A stretch of DNA of 8,347 nt from Pseudomonadota bacterium (GCA_023450535.1 JAEXGX010000407.1:1-8347); one strand, 5' to 3'; positions 1 through 6,648 are shown, counted from the stretch's first letter. Notes: generated by a model from the letters alone, not told the origin. Program-made: numbers and translations.

Positions 1-2
1 GC

Positions 3-1844
3 TTTGTATTGGAACTGCTGGAGCTCACGGTATTGACGGTGCGCGAATGGACAAATTTGTCGCTTTCCCTGGGAACCCTGCTCGCCGTTCCCGTCTGGGT
101 GGGCACAACCTTGTTATCTTCCCTGTATTCCCTGATTTTCTTCATGCTTTATCTGTTGATCCTGCCGCGCCGGGCACACGGCGGGCGCTGGGATAAACGG
201 CTGACCTGTCTGATATTTTTTGCGTATGTCGGCTTGAATATGTTTGAAGAGCTATCGGAACTGTTTTTCTGGGACGAATTCACTTCCCGCTTCAACTTCG
301 TAGCCGTGGATTATCTGGTTTACACTCAGGAAGTCATCGGGAACATTATGCAATCGTATCCGGTGATTCCCATGCTCGCGGGGATGTTCGTTCTTGCGCT
401 GCTGGCCGCCTGGCTGGTCCGGCGGAAGCTGGTGCCTGTCATGGATGCCGCAGATGCGCCCCGTGCGGGCTGGCGGGGGGTGGCGTCTTTAACTCTGACA
501 GGCTGCGCCTGTCTGCTGAATCTGCCCGATTACATGGCGCTGTCGGAAAAGAGCGGCGATCGTTACATTTCGGAGCTTTCACGTGACGGTTTATACAGCC
601 TGTTTCACGCCTTTTTCTCCAATGAATTGTCCTATCGGGATTTTTATCCGACCCTGCCGGAAAAGGACGTCGAAGCGCGTATGGCCGCGTTGGGCGTAGG
701 AGAGGCACAGCCCCCGGCCGGGCCAGAGCGCCGGGCGAATGTGGTTGTCGTACTCATGGAGAGTATGGGGTCGGAATTTTTCAGCGAGTTCCGCAATGAC
801 GGCCTGATACTTACTCCGGAACTGGAAAAACTGGCGGCGCAATCCCTGTATTTCAGCCGGGTTTACGCAATAGGCACGAGATCGGTGCGGGGGATTGAAG
901 CTTTGACCCTTGGCTTGCCGCCCCTGCCGGGCATGGCCCTGGTGCGGCGGCCCGGTAATGATCACCTGTATACGCTGGGCAGTGTTTTCCGGGAACGCGG
1001 TTACGACACGAAATGGATTTACGGGGGATTCGGTTACTTCGATAATATGAATGCATTTTTTGAAGGAAACGGATTCAGAATCGTGGACCGCAAGTCCTTT
1101 ACCGAGGATGAAATCAGCTTTGCCAATATATGGGGCGTATGCGACGAGGATTTGTTCCGCAAGGTCGTGCGCGAGGCCGACGCTTCGTATGCGGCAGGGC
1201 GTCCGTTCATGGATGTGGTGCTGACCACCTCCAATCATCGTCCCTATACCTTTCCGGAAGGGCGGATTTCTCTGCCTTCCAAGGAGGCCGGACGTAAGGG
1301 CGGCGTCATGTACGCCGACTATGCCGTGGGACGTTTCATGGCGGAGGCACGGACCAGGCCGTGGTTCAGTGATACGGTGTTCGTGTTTGTGGCTGATCAC
1401 GGCGCGGGCAGTGCCGGACGGGAGGAGCTGAATTTCGAGAACCACCATATCCCGCTGATTATTCACGCGCCCGGCTGGGTACCGCCGCGCCGGGTGGATA
1501 CACCGATCAGTCAGATTGACGCCGCGCCGACCCTGCTTGCGCTGCTGAATCTGCCGCATGAGCGTTTCATGGGGCAGGACGCCTTGGCGGAAGATTATAT
1601 TTCCCGTCTCTTTCTCGGCAACTATCAGAAAATAGCCTACGCCCAGGGGGATGAGGCGGTAATAATGGGGCCGGTGCGTCATGCGCGTTTTTACCGCAAC
1701 GGAGAAGTTGTGGGAGAAGGGAAGGCTGACCGAAAGGAACAGGAAGTGCCCGCCCCGGATGCCGCGTTGCAGGATGTATTGAATGAAGGCGTCAGTTTTT
1801 ATCAGCACGCCGACAAATGGCAGAGTTTCTTGCAGGAACGATAG
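3..1844 (+). CDS. LTA synthase / MdoB-like phosphoglycerol transferase (sulfatase fold), 5' end cut by window
   Basis: Membrane-anchored enzyme of the alkaline phosphatase/sulfatase superfamily, LtaS/OpgB branch, which moves glycerol phosphate from phosphatidylglycerol to an extracytoplasmic acceptor. The frame is open to the left edge, so the TTG at 9 is probably not the true start; numbering here counts from it. Five hydrophobic segments lie near residues 17-36, 38-53, 65-79, 119-137 and 155-172. The stretch WDEFTSRFNFVAVDYLVYTQ (89-107) is typical of the proteobacterial family members I recall. The catalytic domain starts at NVVVVLMES (244-252) with metal ligand E251. The probable nucleophile is T290 in GTRSVRG. 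Further ligands are H410 (TTSNHRPY) and D463-H464 (ADHG). All expected catalytic positions are present, so it should be active. Gram-negatives lack classical lipoteichoic acid, so the acceptor is more likely a periplasmic glucan or an envelope lipid or glycan; this is inference. Family certain, substrate unknown. Confidence 0.9.
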   Translation, partial: FVLELLELTVLTVREWTNLSLSLGTLLAVPVWVGTTLLSSLYSLIFFMLYLLILPRRAHGGRWDKRLTCLIFFAYVGLNMFEELSELFFWDEFTSRFNFVAVDYLVYTQEVIGNIMQSYPVIPMLAGMFVLALLAAWLVRRKLVPVMDAADAPRAGWRGVASLTLTGCACLLNLPDYMALSEKSGDRYISELSRDGLYSLFHAFFSNELSYRDFYPTLPEKDVEARMAALGVGEAQPPAGPERRANVVVVLMESMGSEFFSEFRNDGLILTPELEKLAAQSLYFSRVYAIGTRSVRGIEALTLGLPPLPGMALVRRPGNDHLYTLGSVFRERGYDTKWIYGGFGYFDNMNAFFEGNGFRIVDRKSFTEDEISFANIWGVCDEDLFRKVVREADASYAAGRPFMDVVLTTSNHRPYTFPEGRISLPSKEAGRKGGVMYADYAVGRFMAEARTRPWFSDTVFVFVADHGAGSAGREELNFENHHIPLIIHAPGWVPPRRVDTPISQIDAAPTLLALLNLPHERFMGQDALAEDYISRLFLGNYQKIAYAQGDEAVIMGPVRHARFYRNGEVVGEGKADRKEQEVPAPDAALQDVLNEGVSFYQHADKWQSFLQER

Positions 1845-1860
1845 GTAGCCGCAGAGGCAG

Positions 1861-1904
1861 TTGAAAAAATTAAAATTCTTGAGGGGGGTTCTCGCCCCCC
1901 TCAA
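1861..1904 (-). terminator. Predicted intrinsic terminator for minus-strand transcription
   Basis: A perfect 10-bp stem TTGAGGGGGG (1879-1888) / CCCCCCTCAA (1895-1904) closes a 6-nt loop. Read on the minus strand, the stem is followed by a T-rich tract (GAATTTTAATTTTTT), as in a Rho-independent terminator. Read on the plus strand no T tract follows. It would therefore stop transcription coming from the dehydrogenase gene, about 170 bp beyond its stop codon, and it sits only 17 bp from the stop of the phosphoglycerol transferase gene. Confidence 0.6.
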
Positions 1905-1999
1905 ACTCCCCCCGGCACCTGCCTGAAAGGGTGGCGGGCAACGCGGGCGTACTACGCCCTGCACCCCTCATTATGGCACTGTGTAACAATTATGGGGGT

Positions 2000-2027
2000 C
2001 CGGGGGAGATAATCTCCCCCGGTTTTT
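2000..2027 (+). terminator. Predicted intrinsic terminator for plus-strand transcription
   Basis: An 11-bp inverted repeat CCGGGGGAGAT (2000-2010) / ATCTCCCCCGG (2012-2022), realistically a 9-bp stem with a 5-nt loop, is followed directly by TTTTT on the plus strand. This is a textbook Rho-independent terminator for the upstream phosphoglycerol transferase gene, about 155 bp after its stop codon. No T run follows on the minus strand. Confidence 0.75.
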
Positions 2028-2028
2028 C

Positions 2029-2071
2029 ATCGCACTGTGGCTGCTGACTTTGTCAGCAGCCACAGTGCGAT
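2029..2071. repeat. Perfect 20-bp inverted repeat with 3-nt loop at the end of the dehydrogenase gene
   Basis: The left arm ATCGCACTGTGGCTGCTGAC (2029-2048) and the right arm (2052-2071) are exact reverse complements around TTT. It lies 1 bp after the T tract of the plus-strand terminator and 3 bp from the dehydrogenase stop codon. On the plus strand it is followed by ATTTTA, so it may be a second, tandem terminator. On the minus strand it would form a very stable 3' hairpin in the dehydrogenase mRNA. The motif GCACTGTG also occurs at 1976-1983. Confidence 0.8.
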
Positions 2072-2074
2072 ATT

Positions 2075-3259
2075 TTACAGCGCCAAGCGGTAAATGGCGG
2101 CCACGGCGTCGTCATCCAGCGGCACGAAGTTGCCTATGGGGTGTTCCTTGGTTGCGCCCAGTATTTTGACCATCAGGGGAATGTCTTCTTCCTTTGCGCC
2201 GATGTCGGTAAAGGTGGAAGGCATGCCCAGCGAGTCAAGGAAATGTCGGAAGCGTTCAATACCCTGGGCCGCCGTTTTTTCCGGTCTGGCGAAGTCCATG
2301 TCGCAGCCCCATACGCGGACGGCGAACTGGGCGAAGCGGTTGATGTCGTGCCGCATGACGTAGCGCATCCAGGCGGGCATGATTACTGCCAGTCCCGCCC
2401 CGTGCGTCACATCGTACAGGGCGGAAAGCTCATGCTCGATGGCGTGGCTCGCCCAGTCCTGAACGCGCCCGGTGCCGCAGAGATTGTTATGCGCCACCAT
2501 GCCTGCCCACATGATATTGGCGCGCGCCTGATAGTCTGCGGGGGCGCTCATGACCTTGGGGGCTTCCGCAATTATGGTTTTCAGGATGCCTTCGCACAGG
2601 CGATCCGTCACCTCTACATCGCGCGTGTTGGTGAAATAGCGCTCGCAGACATGGGCCATGATATCCGTAATGCCGGAGGCTGTTTGCCAGGCGGAAAGGG
2701 AACAGGTGAAAGCGGGATTCATGATGGCGAAACGGGGCCGCAGTACATCGCCGTGGGCTGCACGTTTAAGCAGTCCCTCTTCGCGGGTGATGACCGATGT
2801 GGGCGATCCTTCACTGCCCGCCGCCGCGATGGTCAGCACCGTACCCACGGGCAGAGCGTGTTCGGCGGGCTTGCCGGGATCAAACCTGCCGCCGAAGAAA
2901 TCCCAAAAATCGCCGTCGTAGAGCGTGCCCAGGGCTATGGCCTTGGAAGAGTCGATAACGCTGCCGCCGCCCACGGCCAGCACGAAATCGATGCCTTCCC
3001 GGCGGCATAGCTCAATGCCTTCACGGACAAGCCCGCTACGGGGATTGGGTTTTACGCCGCCCAACTCGACATGGGGGAGTTTTGCTCCGTCCAGCGCCGC
3101 GACCACGGCATCCAGCGCGCCGTTTTTTTTGACGGATGTTCCTCCGTAATGGATGAGAACCTTTGTACCGCCGAAGCGGCGGACCAGTTCGCCCGTCTGC
3201 GTCTCCGCGCCCTTGCCGAAGGCAAAGTATGTGGGGGCGTAAAAAGTAAAGTTGTCCAT
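2075..3259 (-). CDS. Iron-containing alcohol dehydrogenase, YqhD/BdhA type
   Basis: A 394-residue cytoplasmic NAD(P)H-dependent alcohol/aldehyde oxidoreductase of the group III iron-dependent family, full length for that family. The N-terminal half holds the dinucleotide-binding motif GGGSVID (97-103). The C-terminal helical half carries the metal ligands D199 and H203 (GITDIMAH), H272 (SHAIEHE) and H286 (DVTHGAG). These keep the spacing I recall for E. coli YqhD (D194, H198, H267, H281), each offset by 5. YqhD-like enzymes reduce short-chain aldehydes with NADPH and often serve in aldehyde detoxification, while BdhA relatives make butanol. The true substrate and cofactor cannot be read here. 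The ATG at 3257-3259 has a strong ribosome site AGGAGGAG at 3265-3272, 5 nt away. The gene follows the metal ATPase gene on the same strand after a 257-bp gap with its own predicted promoter, so it is probably a separate unit. Confidence 0.95.
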   Translation of the reverse strand: MDNFTFYAPTYFAFGKGAETQTGELVRRFGGTKVLIHYGGTSVKKNGALDAVVAALDGAKLPHVELGGVKPNPRSGLVREGIELCRREGIDFVLAVGGGSVIDSSKAIALGTLYDGDFWDFFGGRFDPGKPAEHALPVGTVLTIAAAGSEGSPTSVITREEGLLKRAAHGDVLRPRFAIMNPAFTCSLSAWQTASGITDIMAHVCERYFTNTRDVEVTDRLCEGILKTIIAEAPKVMSAPADYQARANIMWAGMVAHNNLCGTGRVQDWASHAIEHELSALYDVTHGAGLAVIMPAWMRYVMRHDINRFAQFAVRVWGCDMDFARPEKTAAQGIERFRHFLDSLGMPSTFTDIGAKEEDIPLMVKILGATKEHPIGNFVPLDDDAVAAIYRLAL

Positions 3260-3342
3260 GCGCGCTCCTCCTGCGACAATAAGGGATTCCGGATCGCAAT
3301 AGCGCCCTGCGCGGAGGATGTAAAGCCCGCGTCCGTTTCAGG

Positions 3343-3408
3343 CCAGGGCGAGCGTGTTATAATGCGCCGCCCTGGAGCGTCAATGCTCGCTTTACGCTCA
3401 TTGACGCT
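3343..3408. repeat. Two abutting 33-bp palindromes upstream of the dehydrogenase gene
   Basis: The first palindrome has arms CCAGGGCG (3343-3350) and CGCCCTGG (3368-3375), extended inward by GCG/CGC after a 1-nt bulge. The second has arms AGCGTCAATG (3376-3385) and CATTGACGCT (3399-3408) around a 13-nt loop. They touch without a gap and have equal length, so their centres are 33 bp apart. The loop of the second plus the last base of its left arm (3385-3396) is also an exact 12-bp inverted match to 3443-3454, and a GC hairpin CGCGGC/GCCGCG lies between at 3427-3441. Possible readings are tandem operators, REP-like dispersed repeats or a structured RNA. Confidence 0.7.
3356..3383 (-). promoter_or_regulatory. 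Predicted sigma70-type promoter for the iron alcohol dehydrogenase gene
   Basis: On the minus strand TTGACG (3383-3378) and TATAAC (3361-3356) are separated by 16 bp, each one base from consensus. Transcription would start near 3349, giving a 5' leader of about 90 nt before the ATG at 3259. The -35 box lies in an arm of one palindrome (3376-3408) and the -10 box at the centre of the next (3343-3375), so a regulator binding either could control it. Confidence 0.5.
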
Positions 3409-3516
3409 TGAAAACGGCGGGCAGATCGCGGCCGTGCCGCGCCGTAAAGCGAGCCATGTTCGTGTATTTATTATAAAGAATCACTGTAACTATATGATTT
3501 TATTATTCTGCAAATT

Positions 3517-5490
3517 TTAGTGCGCTCCCCTTGCGTTTCCGGCGGGCAGCTCTGCCCCGGCCGGGGAACTTTTGCCGGCTTCCGGGAGGAATTTTTGCCG
3601 GGGGGTCCAGAACAGCAACAGGACCGAGTTGAGTATGACCAGCACGGAACCGGCATTGTGCACCAGCGCACCCGCCACCGGACCGAGTTCTCCGCGTACG
3701 GCGAGGAAAAGCGCAGCGAAATTCAGCAGCATGGAGAAGGAAAGATTCAGCCGTATGACCTGCATCATATGTCGCGAAAGGCATAGCAGGAAAGGAAGGA
3801 AACGGATTTCATCATTGACCAGAACAATGTCCGCCGCGTCCACGGCAATGCTGCTGCCTGCGCCGCCCATGGCAATGCCCACAGCGGCTCTTTTCAGAGC
3901 TGGGGCGTCGTTGACGCCGTCACCCACCATGCAGACAGGTTCTCCGTTATGCTGAAACCAGTCAATGAGCGCCAGCTTGTCTTCCGGTGCGACTGAAGCA
4001 TGGATTTCCATAATTCCGGTTTCTTTTCCCATGTGTGCGGCGGCACGCCTGTTGTCGCCGGTCATGAGCACGGGAGTGACACCCGTTGCGCGCAGCGCGT
4101 CGACGCTTTGCCGGGCGTTCGCGCGCACGGTATCGGACAACGCAATAAAACCGCATTCTTGGCCGTCCACGGCGAGCAGAATAATGGAGCAGCCTTCTTC
4201 CTCAAAGTGGCGCACGGTATCGGACAGCGCCGCATTCTCCTGCCGGACAATCCCTTCTGTGGCAAAAAGCCGGGCATTACCGGCCAGCACGGAGCGGCCT
4301 TCAACGCACGCGGTAATGCCCAGGCCTGGCATCATACGAAAGTTTTCCGGTTCCGGCAGTGGACGTTCATGGAGATTGGGCAGAATGACAGCGGCGCAGC
4401 GCAGCACGGCTTTGCCCAATGGATGTTCAGAGCGCGATTCCGCTGACGCGGCGAGCCGGTAAAGTTCGGCATCTGAGATGCCGGGAGCGAAACTTCGCGT
4501 TGCGACAAGTTCCGGAATGCCTCTGGTTAGTGTGCCGGTTTTGTCAAAGGCCAGACGCCTGACTGTGGCAAGACGTTCGAGGGCGTCGCCTTCGCGCACC
4601 AGAAAACCACGCCGGGAGGCATTGCCGATGGCGGCCATGATCGCTGTGGGCGTGGCAAGCACCAGCGCGCAGGGGCAAAAGACCACAAGAACGGTCACGG
4701 CCCGGATGATTTCTCCGGTGGCGGCCCAGGTAACAGCAGCGCAGGTCAGCGCGGCGACGACAATCCGGGTGGCCCAGCGGTCCGCCAGACGCACGATGCG
4801 CGCCTTGCCCGCGTCAGCGGACTGCGCCAGGCGGATCATGCGCTGAATGGCGCTTTCCGCTCCTACTCCCGTAGCCCGCATGTCAAAGGTTCCGAACATG
4901 TTGAGCGTTCCGCTCGTCACTTCGTCGCCCGGTTCCTTGTCTACAGGCAGGGATTCCCCGGTCATAATCGACTGATCAACGGAACTTTGGCCCGCAATAA
5001 TGACGCCGTCAGCAGGGATGCTTTCTCCGGGGAACACGCGCAACCGATCGCCTGCTCGCAACTCGTCCGCCGGGACAATGACTTCGCCTCCGTTACGCAG
5101 GACGCGCCCGGTAGAGGGAGAAAGCCGTGCCAGTTTTTCGATTCCTGCGCGGGCCCTGCCCACGGCCAGTTCTTCCAGCAAGGCTCCGATTTGCATGATG
5201 AAAGCCACTTCTCCCGCAGCGAAGATTTCCCCGATGAGAACAGCGGCGATGAGCGCGAGAGAGACAAGCACGTCCGCCTTGATGTCAAAACGGGTGAAAA
5301 GACCTTCTGCGGCGTCTTTTAAGATGGGAAGCCCGCAGAGCAGAACAGCCAGCCAGGCCGGATCGGCAGAAAAGCCCGCCACAGACGGAAGTATGCCGAG
5401 AAAGCTTGAGAGCAGCCCGGAACCGCCCAGAATAAGAAAAAAAATATCCCGCTGAGGGGAATCTTCAAGCAACTTGGGAAGAAACAGCAT
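3517..5490 (-). CDS. P1B-type heavy-metal-translocating ATPase (CPC type), probable efflux pump
   Basis: A 657-residue inner-membrane P-type ATPase that expels a soft metal ion using ATP. Visible motifs in order: TGES phosphatase loop (177-180), CPC metal-binding motif in TM6 (272-274, FCPCALVLATPT), phosphorylation site DKTGT with D316, the HP pair of P1B pumps (356-357), MTGDN (476-480) and GDGVNDAP (523-530). There is no N-terminal CxxC metal-binding domain, so the protein is compact. The last two helices read LNLSFSMLLNFAALF (581-595) and ALVHNAGSVLVILN (608-621). These lack the N-Y/M-SS pattern of Cu(I) pumps and the K/D-x-G pattern of Zn/Cd pumps. The start is set at the ATG at 5490, preceded by AGAGG at 5499-5503. 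The frame can be read back to a TTG at 5556, but that would translate through the operator and promoter. The CsoR-type regulator upstream argues for copper; the substrate is otherwise open. Confidence 0.95.
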   Translation of the reverse strand: MLFLPKLLEDSPQRDIFFLILGGSGLLSSFLGILPSVAGFSADPAWLAVLLCGLPILKDAAEGLFTRFDIKADVLVSLALIAAVLIGEIFAAGEVAFIMQIGALLEELAVGRARAGIEKLARLSPSTGRVLRNGGEVIVPADELRAGDRLRVFPGESIPADGVIIAGQSSVDQSIMTGESLPVDKEPGDEVTSGTLNMFGTFDMRATGVGAESAIQRMIRLAQSADAGKARIVRLADRWATRIVVAALTCAAVTWAATGEIIRAVTVLVVFCPCALVLATPTAIMAAIGNASRRGFLVREGDALERLATVRRLAFDKTGTLTRGIPELVATRSFAPGISDAELYRLAASAESRSEHPLGKAVLRCAAVILPNLHERPLPEPENFRMMPGLGITACVEGRSVLAGNARLFATEGIVRQENAALSDTVRHFEEEGCSIILLAVDGQECGFIALSDTVRANARQSVDALRATGVTPVLMTGDNRRAAAHMGKETGIMEIHASVAPEDKLALIDWFQHNGEPVCMVGDGVNDAPALKRAAVGIAMGGAGSSIAVDAADIVLVNDEIRFLPFLLCLSRHMMQVIRLNLSFSMLLNFAALFLAVRGELGPVAGALVHNAGSVLVILNSVLLLFWTPRQKFLPEAGKSSPAGAELPAGNARGAH

Positions 5491-5498
5491 GACAGGAA

Positions 5499-5503
5499 CC
5501 TCT
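5499..5503 (-). promoter_or_regulatory. Ribosome-binding site fixing the ATPase start
   Basis: AGAGG on the minus strand lies 8 nt upstream of the ATG at 5490. It supports this internal ATG over the upstream TTG at 5556, which falls on the -35 box of the predicted promoter. Confidence 0.6.
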
Positions 5504-5541
5504 GTTGGAATATACCTATGGGGGTATAGGTATATTCCAAC
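5504..5541. promoter_or_regulatory. Candidate CsoR-family operator: 38-bp palindrome with G5 centre
   Basis: The arms GTTGGAATATACCTAT (5504-5519) and ATAGGTATATTCCAAC (5526-5541) are exact reverse complements around GGGGGT. AT-rich arms around a short run of G/C resemble the operators described for the CsoR/RcnR family. The site lies between the CsoR-like gene and the ATPase start and covers the predicted -10 box and start point of the ATPase promoter, so a bound regulator would block transcription. Metal binding to the regulator should release it. Confidence 0.82.
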
Positions 5542-5556
5542 GGAAATATTCGTCAA
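5529..5556 (-). promoter_or_regulatory. Predicted sigma70-type promoter for the metal ATPase gene
   Basis: On the minus strand TTGACG (5556-5551) and TATACC (5534-5529) are spaced by 16 bp. The -10 box is inside the 38-bp palindrome. Transcription would start near 5522, about 30 nt before the ATG at 5490. The arrangement fits a metal-derepressed promoter. Confidence 0.6.
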
Positions 5557-5559
5557 GCC

Positions 5560-5585
5560 AAAAAAAAACGGCAGACAAGAGCCGT
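5560..5585 (-). terminator. Predicted intrinsic terminator of the CsoR-like gene
   Basis: On the minus strand, just after the stop codon, ACGGC (5585-5581) and GCCGT (5572-5568) pair around an 8-nt loop and are followed by a run of nine T (5568-5560, one shared with the stem). The stem is short but the T tract is strong. It would separate transcription of the regulator from that of the ATPase, leaving the ATPase dependent on its own promoter. Confidence 0.55.
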
Positions 5586-5586
5586 A

Positions 5587-5862
5587 TCAGCTCATGCGGG
5601 AAAAGTGCTCGATGGCCTTGGCGAAATTCTGGATGGTCCTGTCGGCGTCGCCGTGCTTGATACCGTCGCGCACGCAGTGGTTGAGATGCCCTTCCAGCAC
5701 GATTTGCCCAACCTTGTGCAGGGCGCTTTTGGCGGCGTTGATCTGGATTAGCATATCTTCGCAGGGGATATCCTGATCCACCATAGTGTCGAGAGCATTG
5801 ATTTGTCCTGCGATTTTTCTGAGCCTGCGGTGCAGGTTGTCGGCATCCATGCACTGTTTCAT
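5587..5862 (-). CDS. csoR: CsoR-family metal-sensing transcriptional repressor, probably Cu(I)
   Basis: A 91-residue all-helical DNA-binding repressor (DUF156/CsoR-RcnR family), normal length for the family. The first helix has the basic stretch HRRLRKIAGQINAL (11-24). The three positions that bind Cu(I) in CsoR are present: C34 (DIPCED), H59 and C63 (GHLNHCV). RcnR would have His at the last position, FrmR has Glu there, and CstR lacks the His, so Cu(I) sensing is favoured. An extra C4 and several histidines could add ligands. The start is the ATG at 5862, preceded by AGGAGGAA at 5871-5878 with 8 nt spacing. A longer reading from a TTG at 5913 would bury this site. The gene is followed by its own terminator, then the palindromic operator and the ATPase gene. 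I see no second copy of the palindrome upstream of it, so it may not be autoregulated. The symbol is by family and ligand set. Confidence 0.92.
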   Translation of the reverse strand: MKQCMDADNLHRRLRKIAGQINALDTMVDQDIPCEDMLIQINAAKSALHKVGQIVLEGHLNHCVRDGIKHGDADRTIQNFAKAIEHFSRMS

Positions 5863-6002
5863 GGGCGGTATTCCTCCTGAGCAAGGATTGGCACAGGGCG
5901 CAGGGAATGTCAAAATTGAAGCGATGAGTTGGGTTTCCTGCCTGTTACTACTGAAAATGACGTGGCAGTCAGAAGATTTTTAACATCACTGGGAGGCGGG
6001 TT

Positions 6003-6648
6003 ATGAAAATTTCCGGCAAACTGTTGTTGATCATGGGGCTTCTGACTGCGGTGATGCCTGCTCTGGGCTTTATCAGACGGGCAGGCTCAACAGCTCTTCC
6101 ACGCTGATCACGGTCGTGCCTCTTCCTTCTCTCGCGGCGATCCATGAGGGGTATCAGAAAATTTTCCAACTTTCCGATGAGATGAATACGAATGAAGCGA
6201 TCGGATTCTGACCCCGGAGTCCCGGGAGCTCCATGAGGAGATGAGCGCCAGCCTGGAGAAGATTGTGGAATTACGTATTCAACTGGCCAAGAAGACCAGT
6301 TCCGAAGGCTCCGCGTTATACGCTTCCAGCCGGATGCTGGTGATCGGGCTGCTGTCCATTGGCGTGTCAATCTGGCTGATCCGCAATACCCTGAGTCCGT
6401 TGGGCAAGGATCCGGGCGAACTGGCCGTCATTGCCCAACGAGTGAACGGCGGCGACTACGGCATTGACGGCTGCAACAGGAAGATCGGCGTGTTCGGCAA
6501 TCTTGTGAGTATGCTCCGGACGCTCAGGGAGCACATCGACAACGCCCGGTGCGAGTCCGTGCTCCCGGACTTCACTCTGTGTGGTAAGGGTACAGCCTTC
6601 ACCGGCCCTGTTTATTTTAATTTTGACTCCTTATCTAAAAAAGCCTAA
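6003..6648 (+). pseudogene. Methyl-accepting chemotaxis protein remnant: frameshifted, signalling domain lost
   Basis: This begins like an intact chemoreceptor gene: site GGGAGG (5991-5996), ATG at 6003, then MKISGKLLLIMGLLTAVMPALGF, a first membrane helix. The frame ends in a stop at 6105-6107. Similarity continues in a second frame (from about 6089: TLITVVPLPSLAAIHEGYQ, ending with TGA at 6209-6211) and then in a third from 6208 (LTPESRELHEEMSASLEKIV). The third frame gives the second membrane helix MLVIGLLSIGVSIWLI and a HAMP-like stretch (GKDPGELAVIAQRVNGGDY, then VSMLRTLREHIDNA) in the style of Desulfovibrio chemoreceptors. Recognisable sequence ends near NARCES (6558). The remaining 30 codons to the stop at 6648 look unrelated, and the whole methyl-accepting coiled coil is absent. 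The periplasmic domain is also much too short, so an internal deletion is likely. Two frameshifts plus two losses make a functional protein very unlikely. Confidence 0.82.

Noticed and set aside
591..1964. A 457-codon open frame on the minus strand opposite the phosphoglycerol transferase gene
   Set aside because: Its translation has no recognisable domain and odd composition, while the plus strand encodes a conserved enzyme with all catalytic motifs. It is an antisense shadow in GC-rich sequence.
2141..3010. A 289-codon plus-strand frame inside the dehydrogenase gene
   Set aside because: Antisense to a full-length iron alcohol dehydrogenase with all metal ligands; no domain in its own translation.
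3071..3520. A 149-codon plus-strand frame across the start of the dehydrogenase gene and the intergenic region
   Set aside because: It runs antisense through conserved coding sequence and through the palindromes, with no domain and no ribosome site that stands out.
5491..5556. N-terminal extension of the ATPase from a TTG at 5556
   Set aside because: The extension would encode the palindromic operator and promoter, and the TTG coincides with the -35 box. The ATG at 5490 has a ribosome site at the right distance and the protein is complete from there.
5888..5903. Sigma54-like TTGGCAC element between the regulator and the chemoreceptor remnant
   Set aside because: The GC of the -12 element is not at the required distance from the GG of the -24 element.
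5863..5913. N-terminal extension of the CsoR-like protein from a TTG at 5913
   Set aside because: The extension contains the strong AGGAGGAA site that serves the ATG at 5862, and the family normally starts close to the first helix. TTGACA at 5913-5908 could instead be a -35 box, but I found no convincing -10 partner.
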